The notes under the pieces were generated by a model. That model did not search any database. It worked only from the letters and a program-made list of their open reading frames with translations, and was not told where the DNA came from. 64,000 bases of DNA. Source: Takakia lepidozioides (Eukaryota > Streptophyta > Takakiopsida > Takakiales > Takakiaceae). Shown in pieces: positions 22,640-33,879 of the stretch (positions within the stretch are counted from its first letter, which is position 1; each line of letters opens with the position of its first letter). The stretch covers positions 16,184,001-16,248,000 of the forward strand of contig CM060733.1 in assembly GCA_030704615.1 (NCBI GenBank), given 5' to 3'. The translations under genes were made by a program, and so were the position numbers.

Positions 22640-25600
22640 CCAATCTCTAGAAGAAATTGACCGACAATCTGCAGGAGTGAGAAGATAGGGAGCGAAGTGC
22701 GTGGTGCGGCTGTATATGTGTGTTGTGTATGTCTAGTTTCACGGGGACGTAGCTGGGCGGGGGCGGGGTAGCTAACACCGAGTTATCTGGCCGATTATGG
22801 CCATTTTACGTAACACTATATGTTTGAAGTGAAATCTAGGATTTCGTGAGGATTTGATGTTAGGTACCAAGGTCCTTACCACTGGGTTACCACTGCCAGT
22901 GCCACGTCATTATTTATGTTACGTAACAGCGTAGGTGTGAATCCAATGTTTAAGAACGGACTCCAACCATTCCCTTACCACCCAGATACCACCATGTGTG
23001 AATATACCCTAAGTGGGCTTTGCACATCAAACTAATTGTTGCAGCAAATTCTAGTAGTCATGTAAACATTTCACTTTCAGAGAGTTGGAGCAATACGGGC
23101 ATGACTGCAAGTGGTTCTGCGCAAGCTGCCTTTGAATGTCAAAATAGATCCCAAAGTTGCAGTATATGTAGGTTTGTTGTAACAAGCACCGATTCTGGAG
23201 TCTCACAAGATATCTTTGTTGGCTCCTCCCTATAAGGGAGAGACCACGCATTGGTGCCAAAAATGAGTAAGATCATGATATACCTCCACTAGATAATACC
23301 TGCATGAAGCAGATAATCCTCCCCCACTTAAATGTTAGCTTGAATATACCTTGATTGGATAAGACCCATAAATGAATCTTACACATGTAAATATTCATAA
23401 ATGAAGACCCATAAATGAAGGGTATATATAGGGATACACATATCTGTATTTTTCTCCCTCCTCAACGGCCTGAATTGGGGCTGTCGTTCCCACATTTCCT
23501 TGAAAATGCAATATGCATAGTAGAATGTGTAATATTTGCTTAACATCAAAATAAAACAATAACCTCCAAATATACTTTTTTTTTACAAGAGATTATTTGG
23601 AGTGTTTTTTTTATAAAAATAATTCAATGTTTCATAATATTTACAATAAACTTTTTAAGAGGGAAAATATTTTTATTATAATTTATTATATATTTTGTAT
23701 TCTATATTACAGTCACATTTTTTAATCATGGTGAAAGACTGGGAGCCCCCAAAAAATGAAATAATAATGTCAAAATAAATTTGAGTACAATGGGTTGAGT
23801 TGAAAGCATCTGATTTGGCAAATGTAGAACCATGCACAATGCACATGTATACAAAACAAATATAAACATAATTACTCACTATAAATGAAAAAGTGGCAGC
23901 ATACAGATCCGCACACACACCATGTCCTCTGGAGAGATTGTGGTAGGTGGCAAGTGACCCCCTCTATCAACACACACTCGGACAAAAGGCGGGGCGGTTC
24001 AACCATGGAATGCATGAAAGGCTCTTTGGCAAGTCCTTGCGTCTCGATCGTATTAGTGCTCTTGTTGATGCCACTACTTACCAGATTTGTCTTCTTCTTT
24101 GGGGCTTGATTGGCCCCACGGTTCTCTCTTGTTGAGAGTGGATCAATCAGGGTTCTCATATATTTCTTGAACACAATAATGCTCTTTTCACTCAAGAGGG
24201 ATGATTGAGTCTTCAATGCGTCCATTTTTTAGAAGGTAACTATGGACTTGGCTTTTCTTTTGATTTTCTGATTGTGCGGCGGGATTGTGAGGCTCTGGAG
24301 GGGCCCAACTCTTACTGTGGTGCCTCAGTGTGCGCAACTCTCTTTACTGCCGCTACTACTGTGCTGGCAATGACTTTTCTGACTAGCCAGCCCTTCCCAC
24401 TCTTGCAGGCCTGTGCTCGGCATCCTCTGACCGACAATTTCAAGAACATAGGAAAGGGAAGCTCTAACTTGGACAACATGGCTGACATGGGTTCACCAAC
24501 CAGTGGGGATAGACTAGACAAGTCGAGGGAAATATAGTTGGTGAGGCAATCAGGTATCCATGTTGATGTTTTTGCATAGCTTAGGGGAAATCAGAACAAA
24601 TTTTAGGGTGTGCTTTGATGAAGGTAGCTAATCTGCTCACTCAGGTGACCATACCTCTAAACTGTGTTGTGGCTCTAAATCTGATCTGGGTTGTTGGGGG
24701 CAGACAATTATGTGACAGTAGAAGTGACCAGAGAACATGTGAGATCAGAGTTTGCTAAGCTCACAAGAAAAACCCGAAGCTCTCCAGCCATCATTCATCT
24801 GTTTGGGCTCATTCTCGGTCCATTTCTTGAATTTACTGGCTTCTCCCTAAGACACTGAGCTTGTTGTAACACGGCTTTGTGAGGGTCTGTTTGGTTAGTA
24901 GTTGTCCATAATCAGCTTTCTTTACCTTGGCACAAAATCTATATAAAGTACTATTTCATTTCATGTACCTTGGCACAAAATCTGCTAGTTCTCAGTGTTG
25001 TAGTTACAATGTTGCCATGAAGCCAATGCATATTATTTAGACAAGGTTTTCTGTGATCTGATCCAGCAAGTGGATGTGCAGCTTGCAATCTTGAGAACAT
25101 TCACTTGGACTCTATTTCAGTATCAATTTCAGTATTTCAGTATTTCAATCAAGATTTTCAGCAAGTATTTCAGTATTTCAGCCAGTATTTCAGCCAGTAT
25201 TTCAGTATTTCAATCAAGATTTTCATCAAGTATTTCAGTATTTCAGCCAGTTTTTCAGCAAGTATTTCAGTATTCAGTATCTATTTCAGTATTTCAGTAT
25301 TTCAATCAAAATTTTCATCGAGTATTTCAGTATTTCAGCCAGTTTTTCAGGAAGTATTTTAATATTTCAGCCAGTTCTTTAACAAGTATTTTAATATTTC
25401 AGTGAGTATTTCAACAAGCATTTCCATATTTTAATAACTAATAAATCCAAAGATCAGTTTTGTAGTAATATCATACACCAACATTTAATTCACACATCAA
25501 TAAAATAAAGTGCTGCCAGGGCCTCTGTCAAGTAAATAAATAATGTTTTCTCTTATGCAGGCCATTTTTGTTTTTTTTTTTTTTGGAACAGGGGATGGAG

Positions 25601-25790
25601 GCCCTGGAAAATATATTAAGAAATACGGGAAAAAAAAACCCATGGGAATACAGCCGTAAAGCATGTTTTACATATAATTTGAATATGTGATATGTGATGT
25701 GATATTTTATTTCAATATAATATTTTTAGGAATTTTTCAACTTAAGAGTTTTAGGGTGGAGCCATTACGCGACTAGCCGCTTGTTGTTAT
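22640..25790. other. No recognised gene
   Basis: About 3.1 kb upstream of the trihelix exon 1. Only short unconvincing frames are present; 23880-24540 has open patches on both strands that I cannot assign. AT-rich 23570-23720 looks non-coding. A minisatellite occupies 25105-25435. Confidence 0.5.
25105..25435. repeat. TATTTCAG-based minisatellite
   Basis: About 330 bp built from TATTTCAG, with CCAG, CAAG and TCAATCAAG linkers (for example AGTATTTCAGTATTTCAGCC). Higher-order units of about 65-75 bp recur. Open frames through it only reflect the repeat. Confidence 0.9.
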
Positions 25791-25796
25791 AGCAGA

Positions 25797-25896
25797 GACC
25801 TACGTGGAAATAAGCTCAACGGCAGGATACCTCAGTCTCTGGGCTACTTGCGCTATTTACAACACTTGGATCTCTCGAACAATCTTTCTGGAATAC
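25797..25896 (+). pseudogene. Single leucine-rich-repeat exon fragment
   Basis: After an acceptor-like TTGTTATAGCAG, the sequence encodes DLRGNKLNGRIPQSLGYLRYLQHLDLSNN, a plant LRR unit (LxxNxLxGxIPxxLGxLxxLxxLDLSxN). A GTGAG donor-like site follows at about 25897. No kinase or neighbouring LRR is present, so it looks like a captured or relict exon of an LRR receptor-like gene. Confidence 0.75.
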
Positions 25897-26350
25897 ATGT
25901 GAGCCTTGCCTACTGTAGGAACACTTGTGATCTTCACCTCTCTTTCCGCAAAAGTCATTTGCTTTTCTGCTCAATGACCCAAGCAGTACACACGACGTCT
26001 TGTCCTCGCTGCATTACTGTAGGACCAGCGATACCAAGACGAGCTTTATTTTCTCGAGCATGATTTTTAAAGAATGAATGGTTGCTACATCAATCCGATC
26101 CTCCCTGACAAATGATGCCCTTCTAACTTAAATGTTTGGCTACTTGTGTTCATAACTAGCGCACACAGATTCTAAAATTATGAGCGACAGGGTGTCAAGC
26201 AATAACTTTGAGCTACCTGAATGTCGTTTTCCTTCTTAGAGCATCTCCACCCTCACGCGGAATACCTCCCGCCAACGCCAAAGGGCCATTTTCAGTGCCG
26301 TTTTGGACACAAACGGTACCCCACCCTTTGCACGGAACTGTAAATCCCGT

Positions 26351-27698
26351 AATGTACAGGCACGAAAAATGGTTCCGCACACAGAATAATCGTACTTCTT
26401 TTAGTGCGCTGAACAAGCAACAGAACAGGCCTCATCATCAGGATGACGACCTCTGGAGCGCTCTCGCATCTACCTGCGTTCCATCGGCTCAACCTGCTCC
26501 TACCAAACGCTCGAAGGGGAAGAATTTCTCGGTGGAAGATGAGCCGCAACTATGTAGATCGTTTCTGGCTGTGTCACAAGACCCGACTACTGGAAACGGC
26601 CAAAAATCCAAAACATTTTGGAAGAGGGTTGGTTTCCATTTCAACTGCAAGCGCCCTGATGGTTTGCCTGAGCGGCCATATCGAGGCCTGGAATCAAAGT
26701 GGCAAACGATCCGCCACGACGTGAGCAAATGGGTGGGAGTGTATGGGCAGGTAGTGGCATTGAGAGAGAGTGGCACTTCAGAGAACGACCAAATGCAGAA
26801 GGCGTTGAAACTCTATGCGGACAAATACCCTAATTTAAACCAATCGTTTGTGTTTCTTCACTGTTGGGAGATCTTCATGCAAGTGCCACGATGGGCAGAG
26901 CTGCGCCTTGATAATTGCAAGAAGACTCCAGAAATGAAAAGAAAGCGGCCGCTTCCCTCAGGTGAGGTAGACGACATCCATGTGGTGGAGGACGATGCAG
27001 ATGCCTTGGGGAAGGAACAACCTGCAACCGCTTCAAATAGAGGTTTTCCCAAGCGCCCTCAAGGTGCAAAGGCTGCAAAGGATGATCAGAGAGAGAAACG
27101 AGTAGCTGAACTTGCAACGAGGGCCCAGACAGCCGCAATTGCCGAAATGGCTGCAACCACAAAAAGAAGAGCTGAAGCCTTGTCCGATGCCTCAACATTG
27201 AGCCTCTTCACCCTACCTGGGATGGAGCACAATGATGAGGCCCTTGAATACTTGAGGTTGCGATGCTCTGAGGAGCTATTGAAGGTGAAGTTCTGTATCC
27301 AAGGCGTTGAAGCTGCTATGAAGGCTGTCGAGGTCACCCAAGCGAAGACCAATCCTCCCCCAATTATTCCCCCTTCTATTGCTCCAACTCTTGTAAGTCA
27401 GCCGTCACTGGCAGAGCATCATAGTCCAACAGATTTTGTTGTGAACCTATCTCCCAAATTTAATGAACTGTTCATTGCAGAAAACCAAGGTTCTTTCCGT
27501 CCATACCAAGAGTATTTCAAGCCAGTAGAGAGCAGAAATGAGGCATTCAGACCTGCGAACCAATTTATTCCTCCCTGTCGTGTTGATGATCAATTCTACA
27601 CCCCCGCGCCATTCCAACAAGAGGCTGGCAATCGCCCAGACCTTGATGAGTCACAAGGAGAGGATTCAGAATATAGGGTGGATTGCACATTCGAATAG
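26351..27698 (+). CDS. Myb/SANT-like protein with NAM-associated C-terminal domain (PIF/Harbinger ORF1 type)
   Basis: From an in-frame ATG at 26351 a frame of about 448 codons runs to TAG at 27698 without breaks; the frame is open further upstream to about 26208. A SANT-like trihelix block comes first (GKNFSVEDEPQLCRSFLAVS, TFWKRVGFHFN, LESKWQTIRHDVSKW, VYGQVVALRESGTSENDQ, FVFLHCWEIF), then a charged coiled-coil-prone region (KDDQREKRVAELATRAQ) resembling the NAM-associated domain, then a Pro-rich tail. Such proteins are encoded by plant PIF/Harbinger elements, where they help the transposase bind DNA and enter the nucleus. TTA|GAGCATCTCC at 26236-26248 could be a Harbinger terminus with its TWA duplication. 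It could also be a domesticated gene. Confidence 0.72.
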
Positions 27699-28262
27699 CA
27701 CTCAGACAGCACTACCATCGCAAAACTTGCTTCAATTTGCATGTAGTGTGGCTTCATAGATTCCTAACAGGTGTTATGATGATTGTATGAGGGCCTCCGG
27801 AGCCTAACATTTTTTTAATACATTGTGGACAGGCCCCAAGCACACTGAAGTTTCTTGTTTGTGTTTTTGTACATACTAGCACTCAGACAGTCCTATCATC
27901 GCAAAAATTGCTTCAATTTGCATGTATGTGGCTTCATAGATTCCTAACAAGTGCTATGACGATTGTATGAGGGCCTCCAAAGCCTAACATTTTTTTAATA
28001 CATTGTGGATAGGCCCCAAGCACATCTGAAGTTTCTTGTTTGTGTTTTCGTACATACTAGCACTCAGACAGCCCTACCATCGCAAAACTTGCTTCAATTT
28101 GCATGTAGTGTGGCTTCATAGATTCCTAACAAGTGTTATGACGATTGTATGAGGGCATCCATAGCCTAACGTTTTTATAATACATTGTGGACAGGTCCCA
28201 AGCACATCTCAAAATTCTTGTTTGTGTTTTCGTACATACTGGCACTCAGACTGCCCTACCAT
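27698..28262 (+). repeat. 181-bp tandem repeat, about 3.1 copies
   Basis: CACTCAGACAG recurs at 27699, 27880, 28061 and 28243, giving steps of 181, 181 and 182. Each unit carries the conserved CTTCAATTTGCATG and ATGAGGGC segments. The array starts at the stop codon of the preceding ORF. Confidence 0.93.
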
Positions 28263-30020
28263 CGCACCCATAGGTTAGTTTTGCTTATGGTGTGGCTTGG
28301 TAGGTGGGGGGCCTATGCACTAGGAATGTGTGGAGCCCTCCCCCATGCTATTCTCATGTTTTGGCATCAACATATGCCCCAGTTTGTGAGTATGTCTTCA
28401 AAAACCACAATGTGTCAACTTAGGATCATGTCATTCCATGTTTTTGACATTCTTTGTGAGAATTCAGGACTACAATACGTGGGGGGCTTCACAGGAAATG
28501 TGTGGAGCCCTCTCACATTCCATTCTCATTTGTTGGCATGAAGATATGGCCCAATTTGTGAAGATGTCTTCCAAAACTTAGAAAATGAGTCTTAGCATCA
28601 TACAATTCAATATTTGAGATGTTTTTGGTGAAAACAAAGGGCTGCAATAGGTGGGGGGCCTCACTACCAATGTATAGAGCCCTCCCACATGCCATTATCA
28701 TTTGTTGGCATGAAGATATGCCCCAATTTGTGAAAATATGTTCCAAAACCTAGAAAATGAGTCTTAGCATCATAGAATTCAATCTTCATGATGTTTTTAG
28801 TGCAAATTAAGGCTTCAGTAGGTGGGGGGCCTCACTACCAATGTCGCGGCCCTTTGCCTTGAGGGCAGGGGGTCGGGACGTAGAGGGGCTGCCCTTGTGG
28901 TGGGGGCGGTGGCAGCAATAGGTACGGCGGGCTGAAGCACCCTTGAGTGCCCAAGGCACTCAAGGAGGCGGAGGCGCTCACTAGGTGGAGCCCCGCACAC
29001 CGGGTTGCGGTGGGGGTGGCTCCACAAGGGGTGGTGGTAGCTTAGTGGGACTTAGTGGGGGTGGCATAGGACTCACCATGGGGCGGAGACCTTGTGGTGG
29101 GAGTCGTGGGGAGTCTTGGGACTCACCATGGTCCAATGGGGCCGTGGTGGGTGGGCCAAGACTCATCGCGACTCATCACCGGGAATCGAGGGTCTTCGTG
29201 GTGGTTTGCCATAAAATGGCATGGTTGTTTGTGAAACCCCCGCGGACAGTCACAGAAGTATATATAGGGAGTAGTAACCCCGAGAACGGTGCAAGCCCGT
29301 TGGTGACCAAAAACTAGTGAATAAGCGTGCGAGCCGGAAAGCGACCAAGGAGTGGGGAGCTATTCCGGACTGCCATCTATCAAAGGGAATTTCCACTAGG
29401 CCCAAATTGGTGGAGGGTCTGTTGGGGGAGAAAAGAGGGACCGTTATGTCCCGGTGAGCAGCCGAAGCTCTGAGTTGGCCCGGCGGCCAGGTTGGGAGTT
29501 AGGCACGCGCTTCAAAGCAAGTAACTATGACTTGAAGGGGAGCTTACCAAAGTGAGGTGTGTGACAACCAATGTGTAGAGCCCTCCCACATGCCATTCTC
29601 ATTTGTTGGCATGAAGATATGCCCCAATTTGTGAATATCTGTTCCAAAACCTAGAAAATGAGTCTTAGCATCATATAATTCAATCTTCATGATGTTTTTG
29701 GTGAAAATTGAGTAGGTGGGGGGCCTCACTACCATTGTGTAGAGCCCTCCCACATGCCATTCTCATTTGTTGGCATGAAGGTATGGCCCAATTTGTGAAG
29801 ATGTGTTTCAAAACCTAGAAATTGACTCTTAGCATCATACTAATCAGACTGTGAGATGTTTTTGGTGCAAACTCAAGGCTGCATTAGGTGGGAGGCTTCA
29901 CTAGGCATGTGAGGAGCCCTCTTACATTCCATTCTTATTTGTTGGCATAAAGTTATGCCCCAATTTGTGAATATGCCTTACAAAACGTAAAATATTCCAC
30001 TTGGCATCCTATAATTCATA
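28263..30020 (+). repeat. 172-bp tandem repeat, about 7 copies, interrupted by a solo LTR
   Basis: Units marked by GTGGAGCCCTC...CCATTCTCATTTGTTGGCATG recur at 28326, 28498, 28670, then after the solo LTR at 29571, 29733 and 29905. Most steps are 172, one is 162. The units have no convincing coding content. Confidence 0.9.
28842..29566 (+). mobile_element. Solo LTR of the gypsy A/B family with ACCAA target duplication
   Basis: A 725-bp LTR (TGTCGCGGCCC to GTGTGTGACA) stands alone. ACCAA lies at 28837-28841 and 29567-29571, a perfect 5-bp duplication. It arose by recombination between the two LTRs of a full element. Confidence 0.95.
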
Positions 30021-30148
30021 ACCGAATCCTTTATGCATGTCAAGCACATGAAGTAACACACTTTATTGATAGAGTACAATCAAAACATTGTGGCACATTT
30101 CAACCCGTGGCATCTTGGGTAGCAAAAGTAAGATTGTTGAGAGTCGAC

Positions 30149-30472
30149 TCACTTTCGCTCCTTCGTACAAGATAGTTCTCGCCTCCCTCTCCATGTCATT
30201 TGAGGGGGCATATCCGGATCATCGATTGGCCGGGTTTCTTCTCCATCAGATGCATCAGCACAAACATGATGCATTAAGAGATCTTTCATGGCTTGCACAT
30301 CCTCCTGGTTAATTCCATCCTCATTGTTGTTGTCACTGTCACTGTCACTGTCATCGTCATCATCGTTCAGTACCGTGGGGGCAGCGTCTCCCCCACGGCT
30401 CCCACCTGATGTACTTGGGTTGTTTTTGGATGGGGTGCCAAGAGAAAGGACCGGGAAGGGAGGGACAAAGTC
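30149..30472 (-). CDS. Acidic protein C-terminal exon, unrecognised
   Basis: Following an acceptor-like TTCATATCAG, the minus strand encodes about 107 residues: Pro/Ser-rich, then an acidic run (DDDDDSDSDSDNNNEDG), then a conserved-looking end (AMKDLLMHHVCADASDGEETRP) to a stop at 30149. No matching upstream exon was found. It might belong to the Harbinger-like element at 26-30 kb, but nothing in it is diagnostic. Confidence 0.35.
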   Translation of the reverse strand, partial: DFVPPFPVLSLGTPSKNNPSTSGGSRGGDAAPTVLNDDDDDSDSDSDNNNEDGINQEDVQAMKDLLMHHVCADASDGEETRPIDDPDMPPQMTWRGRRELSCTKERK

Positions 30473-30499
30473 CTGATATGAACAAATGAACATACTGGC

Positions 30500-32089
30500 A
30501 TATATTATAATGTGTCATTGCAACCATACAACTTATTATAAGCGAAATGCAAACAACAACCTTCAATGTGTGCATGCATCAAATATGTCATTCAGTAATT
30601 ACATGTATGTGCGCAACGTCACGCATGCAAAGTTTCTAATCTAAAAAAAATCATTTGCCCCCCCAAGGACGCGTTCACCCTATCAACCAATTTTGTTTAT
30701 TAATGTGAAAGAAAATCCTCTCATGCCATTGCACCCATCAAACGGATGTGGCTCAAGCTTCATTTTTTTCCCACATATGCTTAAATATATGTGCAACACC
30801 TGTGCAAAGATTCAACAGATTTAAAATTTAAATAAAAATAAAAAATAAAAACCTCCCCAACGACGCACTTACCCTTGAAACAATTTTAAATTAAATCGAA
30901 TTTAAAATAAATATTTGCATTTAGAAAATATAGGATTGCGGTTTTGAGGGGCGTAATGATTTTATTTTGGCTCTATTTTATTCCGTGACATCAGGGTTTG
31001 CACCACTATATCCATGAAATTGGACAAAACAAAAATGGAAAAAAAAACAAAGTGTGTTTCTAGGGTCAATTTTGCAGAACTCTCTATGAAAAGTGCATGA
31101 AGTTGAAAATAACTCAACTTTGGAGTGCAAATGAGAGAAGAAAATATGGTTATGGGTCCAAATGACTTTTGTTTACTACCAAATTTTGCATGCACATTGC
31201 ATATGCTGTCATTAAGCATATGGCTTCATAATGGAATAAAAACAAATCATGTGCAGGCGAAATGCAGTTTTCCGTCTCTACGACACGTAGCTGCGTTCAA
31301 CACTTGAATGACCCATTGAATGAAATTGGTTCAAGCTCATATTTGGTCCACACGTGCATACGTATGTTCAGATCACATATGCAAAGTCGCAACCCACACG
31401 AGCAACAAGAAAAAATATTTACATCACTCAATCGGATGTATACAAAGTACATCATGAGAATTTATACAATGTCCCTCTACGTTATCCATATCTCAAAGAA
31501 ACCCTATTTCTATCATACACATCCCACTCACGCTGTAATCGGAGGTCCCAATCATCCCGGGAGAACTTGTATGATGCAAAAAGTTCGTTGCCGCCCTAAT
31601 AGTCCTACTAGCACATGTCATCACAAACATGTGCATCCCCTCACAGTATTGTAGGGGAGAATGTGGAGGAGAAACTAACCTCGTCTTGAGCGCGAGGTGG
31701 TCGCCACGCGGAGGCGCCCTAGCGCCGCTCCAACCCCACTGGTAAGCTCCCTCCTTCTCTCACTTCCACTCTTCCTCTCCAAACCCTAAGAGGGTGCTAA
31801 CACCTCTGTCCCCTGGGTGGTAGGAAAGCCGCGTAGAGGCGGGAGCTGCAGCAGCACAAAAGAGAGAGAGGCGCGGCGGAGCGGGGGAGAGAGGCCTTCC
31901 GGCAGTGGGGACACGCGCCGTAGGCAGCATCGCTGGCGCCATAGAGGTAGGCCCTCTCCCTCTCTCTCTATCCTTTGTTCCTTTTTGTGGGGAGTGACAA
32001 AACAGAGGGAAGATATTCATGTCATGTCAAGACATGGACAAGACCCACTATGGTCATTGTCAATTAAAGACATAGACAACCCAAAAGGT
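30500..32089. other. No recognised gene
   Basis: AT-rich sequence to about 31650, then a GC- and GA-rich block (31650-32000) with short frames on both strands and no recognisable domain. Confidence 0.5.
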
Positions 32090-32760
32090 AAGAACAGCCT
32101 GGGTAGGTAAGAACAGCTTGCCCTACAACAGATTCAGGGTATGTACATACAAGCTCCTTGAAGGACCAGCCTGCAATTTACCGGATTTCAAACACGCAAC
32201 CAAGTAATCTTCTTGGGCATGACAAAACACATTGCAGCTTCGCTCTTTGCCATTTGTAAGTACCCCAAGACATGCAACATGCAAGGCTCCTTGGATAGGT
32301 AAGAACAGCTTGTCCTACTACAGATCTAGGATATGTTCATACAAGTACCTTGAAGGACCAGCCTGCAATTAATTACATTTCAGGCATGCAACCAAGTAAA
32401 CTCCTTGGGCATGACAAACCATATTGCAACTTCACACTTGGCCAATTGTAAGTACCCCAAGACATGCATCGTGCAAGGCCTCTTGGGTAGATAAGAACAG
32501 CCTGCCATTGTACAGATTCAAGACATGTGTACACGAGCATCTTGATGGACTAGCCTGCAGTTTATCAGACTCCAAGCATGCAACCAAGTGACCCACTTGG
32601 GCATGACGAGACAGACTGCAACTTCATTCTACACCATGTACAGTTGCCCCAAGATATGCATCATGTAAGGCATTTTTGGCATGGAAGAAAGGCCTGCCAT
32701 GTTACAGCTCCAAGATATGGACACACATACACTTTGAGTGCCCAAGACCAAGCCCACTTG
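32090..32760 (+). repeat. 192-bp degenerate tandem repeat, about 3.4 copies
   Basis: AAGAACAGC...GCATGCAACCAAGT recurs with a 192-bp step at 32111, 32303 and 32495, with a decayed fourth start near 32687. Units differ at about 20% of positions by eye, so this is an older array than those at 27.7-30 kb. Confidence 0.88.
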
Positions 32761-33879
32761 ACCAAAAAAATAAATCATACATTGCAGGTGGCTGGTCTGA
32801 TGGCAAAATAAGGCAAAAAATCACTGGCAAAGGTCCAGTAGAGCTTACCAGCACTGTTTTCCAGGAGGCTAATGCCATGTTTTGCAAATAAAACCTCACT
32901 ATGCTCCATTCCACACCAAATCCAGGCCTGAAAGATGCCTATCATTGCCTTATCAAGCTGCCATCTTTAAAAACAGGGCCTCCTCTTCCTTAGAACCTAA
33001 AAACCACTGATGCCTTTACCCATAAACCATCATTCATCTTTTAAGGCCAAAACTGTACCTAGTTTAAAAATCCACAGGCAATGATGTCAAAGATTCAAGA
33101 CAAGGTAAGGTCCAGATGCTGGGCTTCAAGAGACAAGCCTGCCAGGCCGAAGTGCTCCATCAAAGGCAGCAAAATATAAGGCAAAAGTAAGCATCAGCAT
33201 GCCAAACCAGGAGCAAGCGGGCCGAAACTGGGGCTGCAGGCAGCAGCCAGGTCATGACGCCATACAGAATAGGTTCCCTTTGCCCACATCCTTATCTGCA
33301 AGCTCAAGAGAATTCAAAGCAAGTAGGGATCCTCACCTAGTCCCATCACAAGCCCCCACAAAAACCAACATGTTAGTGAGGATTGTGGAACCCCAGGTGA
33401 ATCATAGACCCCTACACTTGTCATCGATGTCAACTAAGAACCTCAAAAGCAAGAGAGAAAGACATAAAGTAAAAGGAACCCTAATCATCAAAAGCACCTT
33501 GAGCGATTGGGGAAGATAACTGTTTGCCATCGCCACCAGCAAGCCACCTCCAGCACAGCTAAGGAGAAGTGAAGCATACAAGCATCTTTGCTAGGTTTAA
33601 GAAGGGAGAGAGAGAGATACTTCCCCACACAAGTGCCGCTGCGAAACATAAAATCCAGAGGAGGGAAAGAGACGATGCATTCACAACATTGTCTCCCGCC
33701 TGTGAGAAGAGACAAAACGCCGCCATTGCGCATCCCCAAGAGCTCGTCCAGCATGGGCACGAAGCAGCAGACAAGGTAGCAGCAAAACGCTGACGCCATA
33801 ACTCACATCCCGCGAGCTCAGAAGCACGAGGAGTGCTGCTGACGGCGAGAGAGACACCCTAGGGCCATGCCCGATTTTT

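Noticed and set aside
25105-25435. Phe/Gln/Ser-rich ORFs that look like a repetitive protein
   Set aside because: They are open in two frames only because the underlying TATTTCAG minisatellite lacks stops; there is no start context, domain or flanking coding sequence.
30149-30472. Calling the acidic exon a Harbinger transposase end
   Set aside because: No DDE motif and no upstream exon found; kept only as an unassigned exon.
27698-32760. Tandem repeats as CRISPR or integron arrays
   Set aside because: Unit lengths of 172-192 bp without spacers, in plant transposon context.
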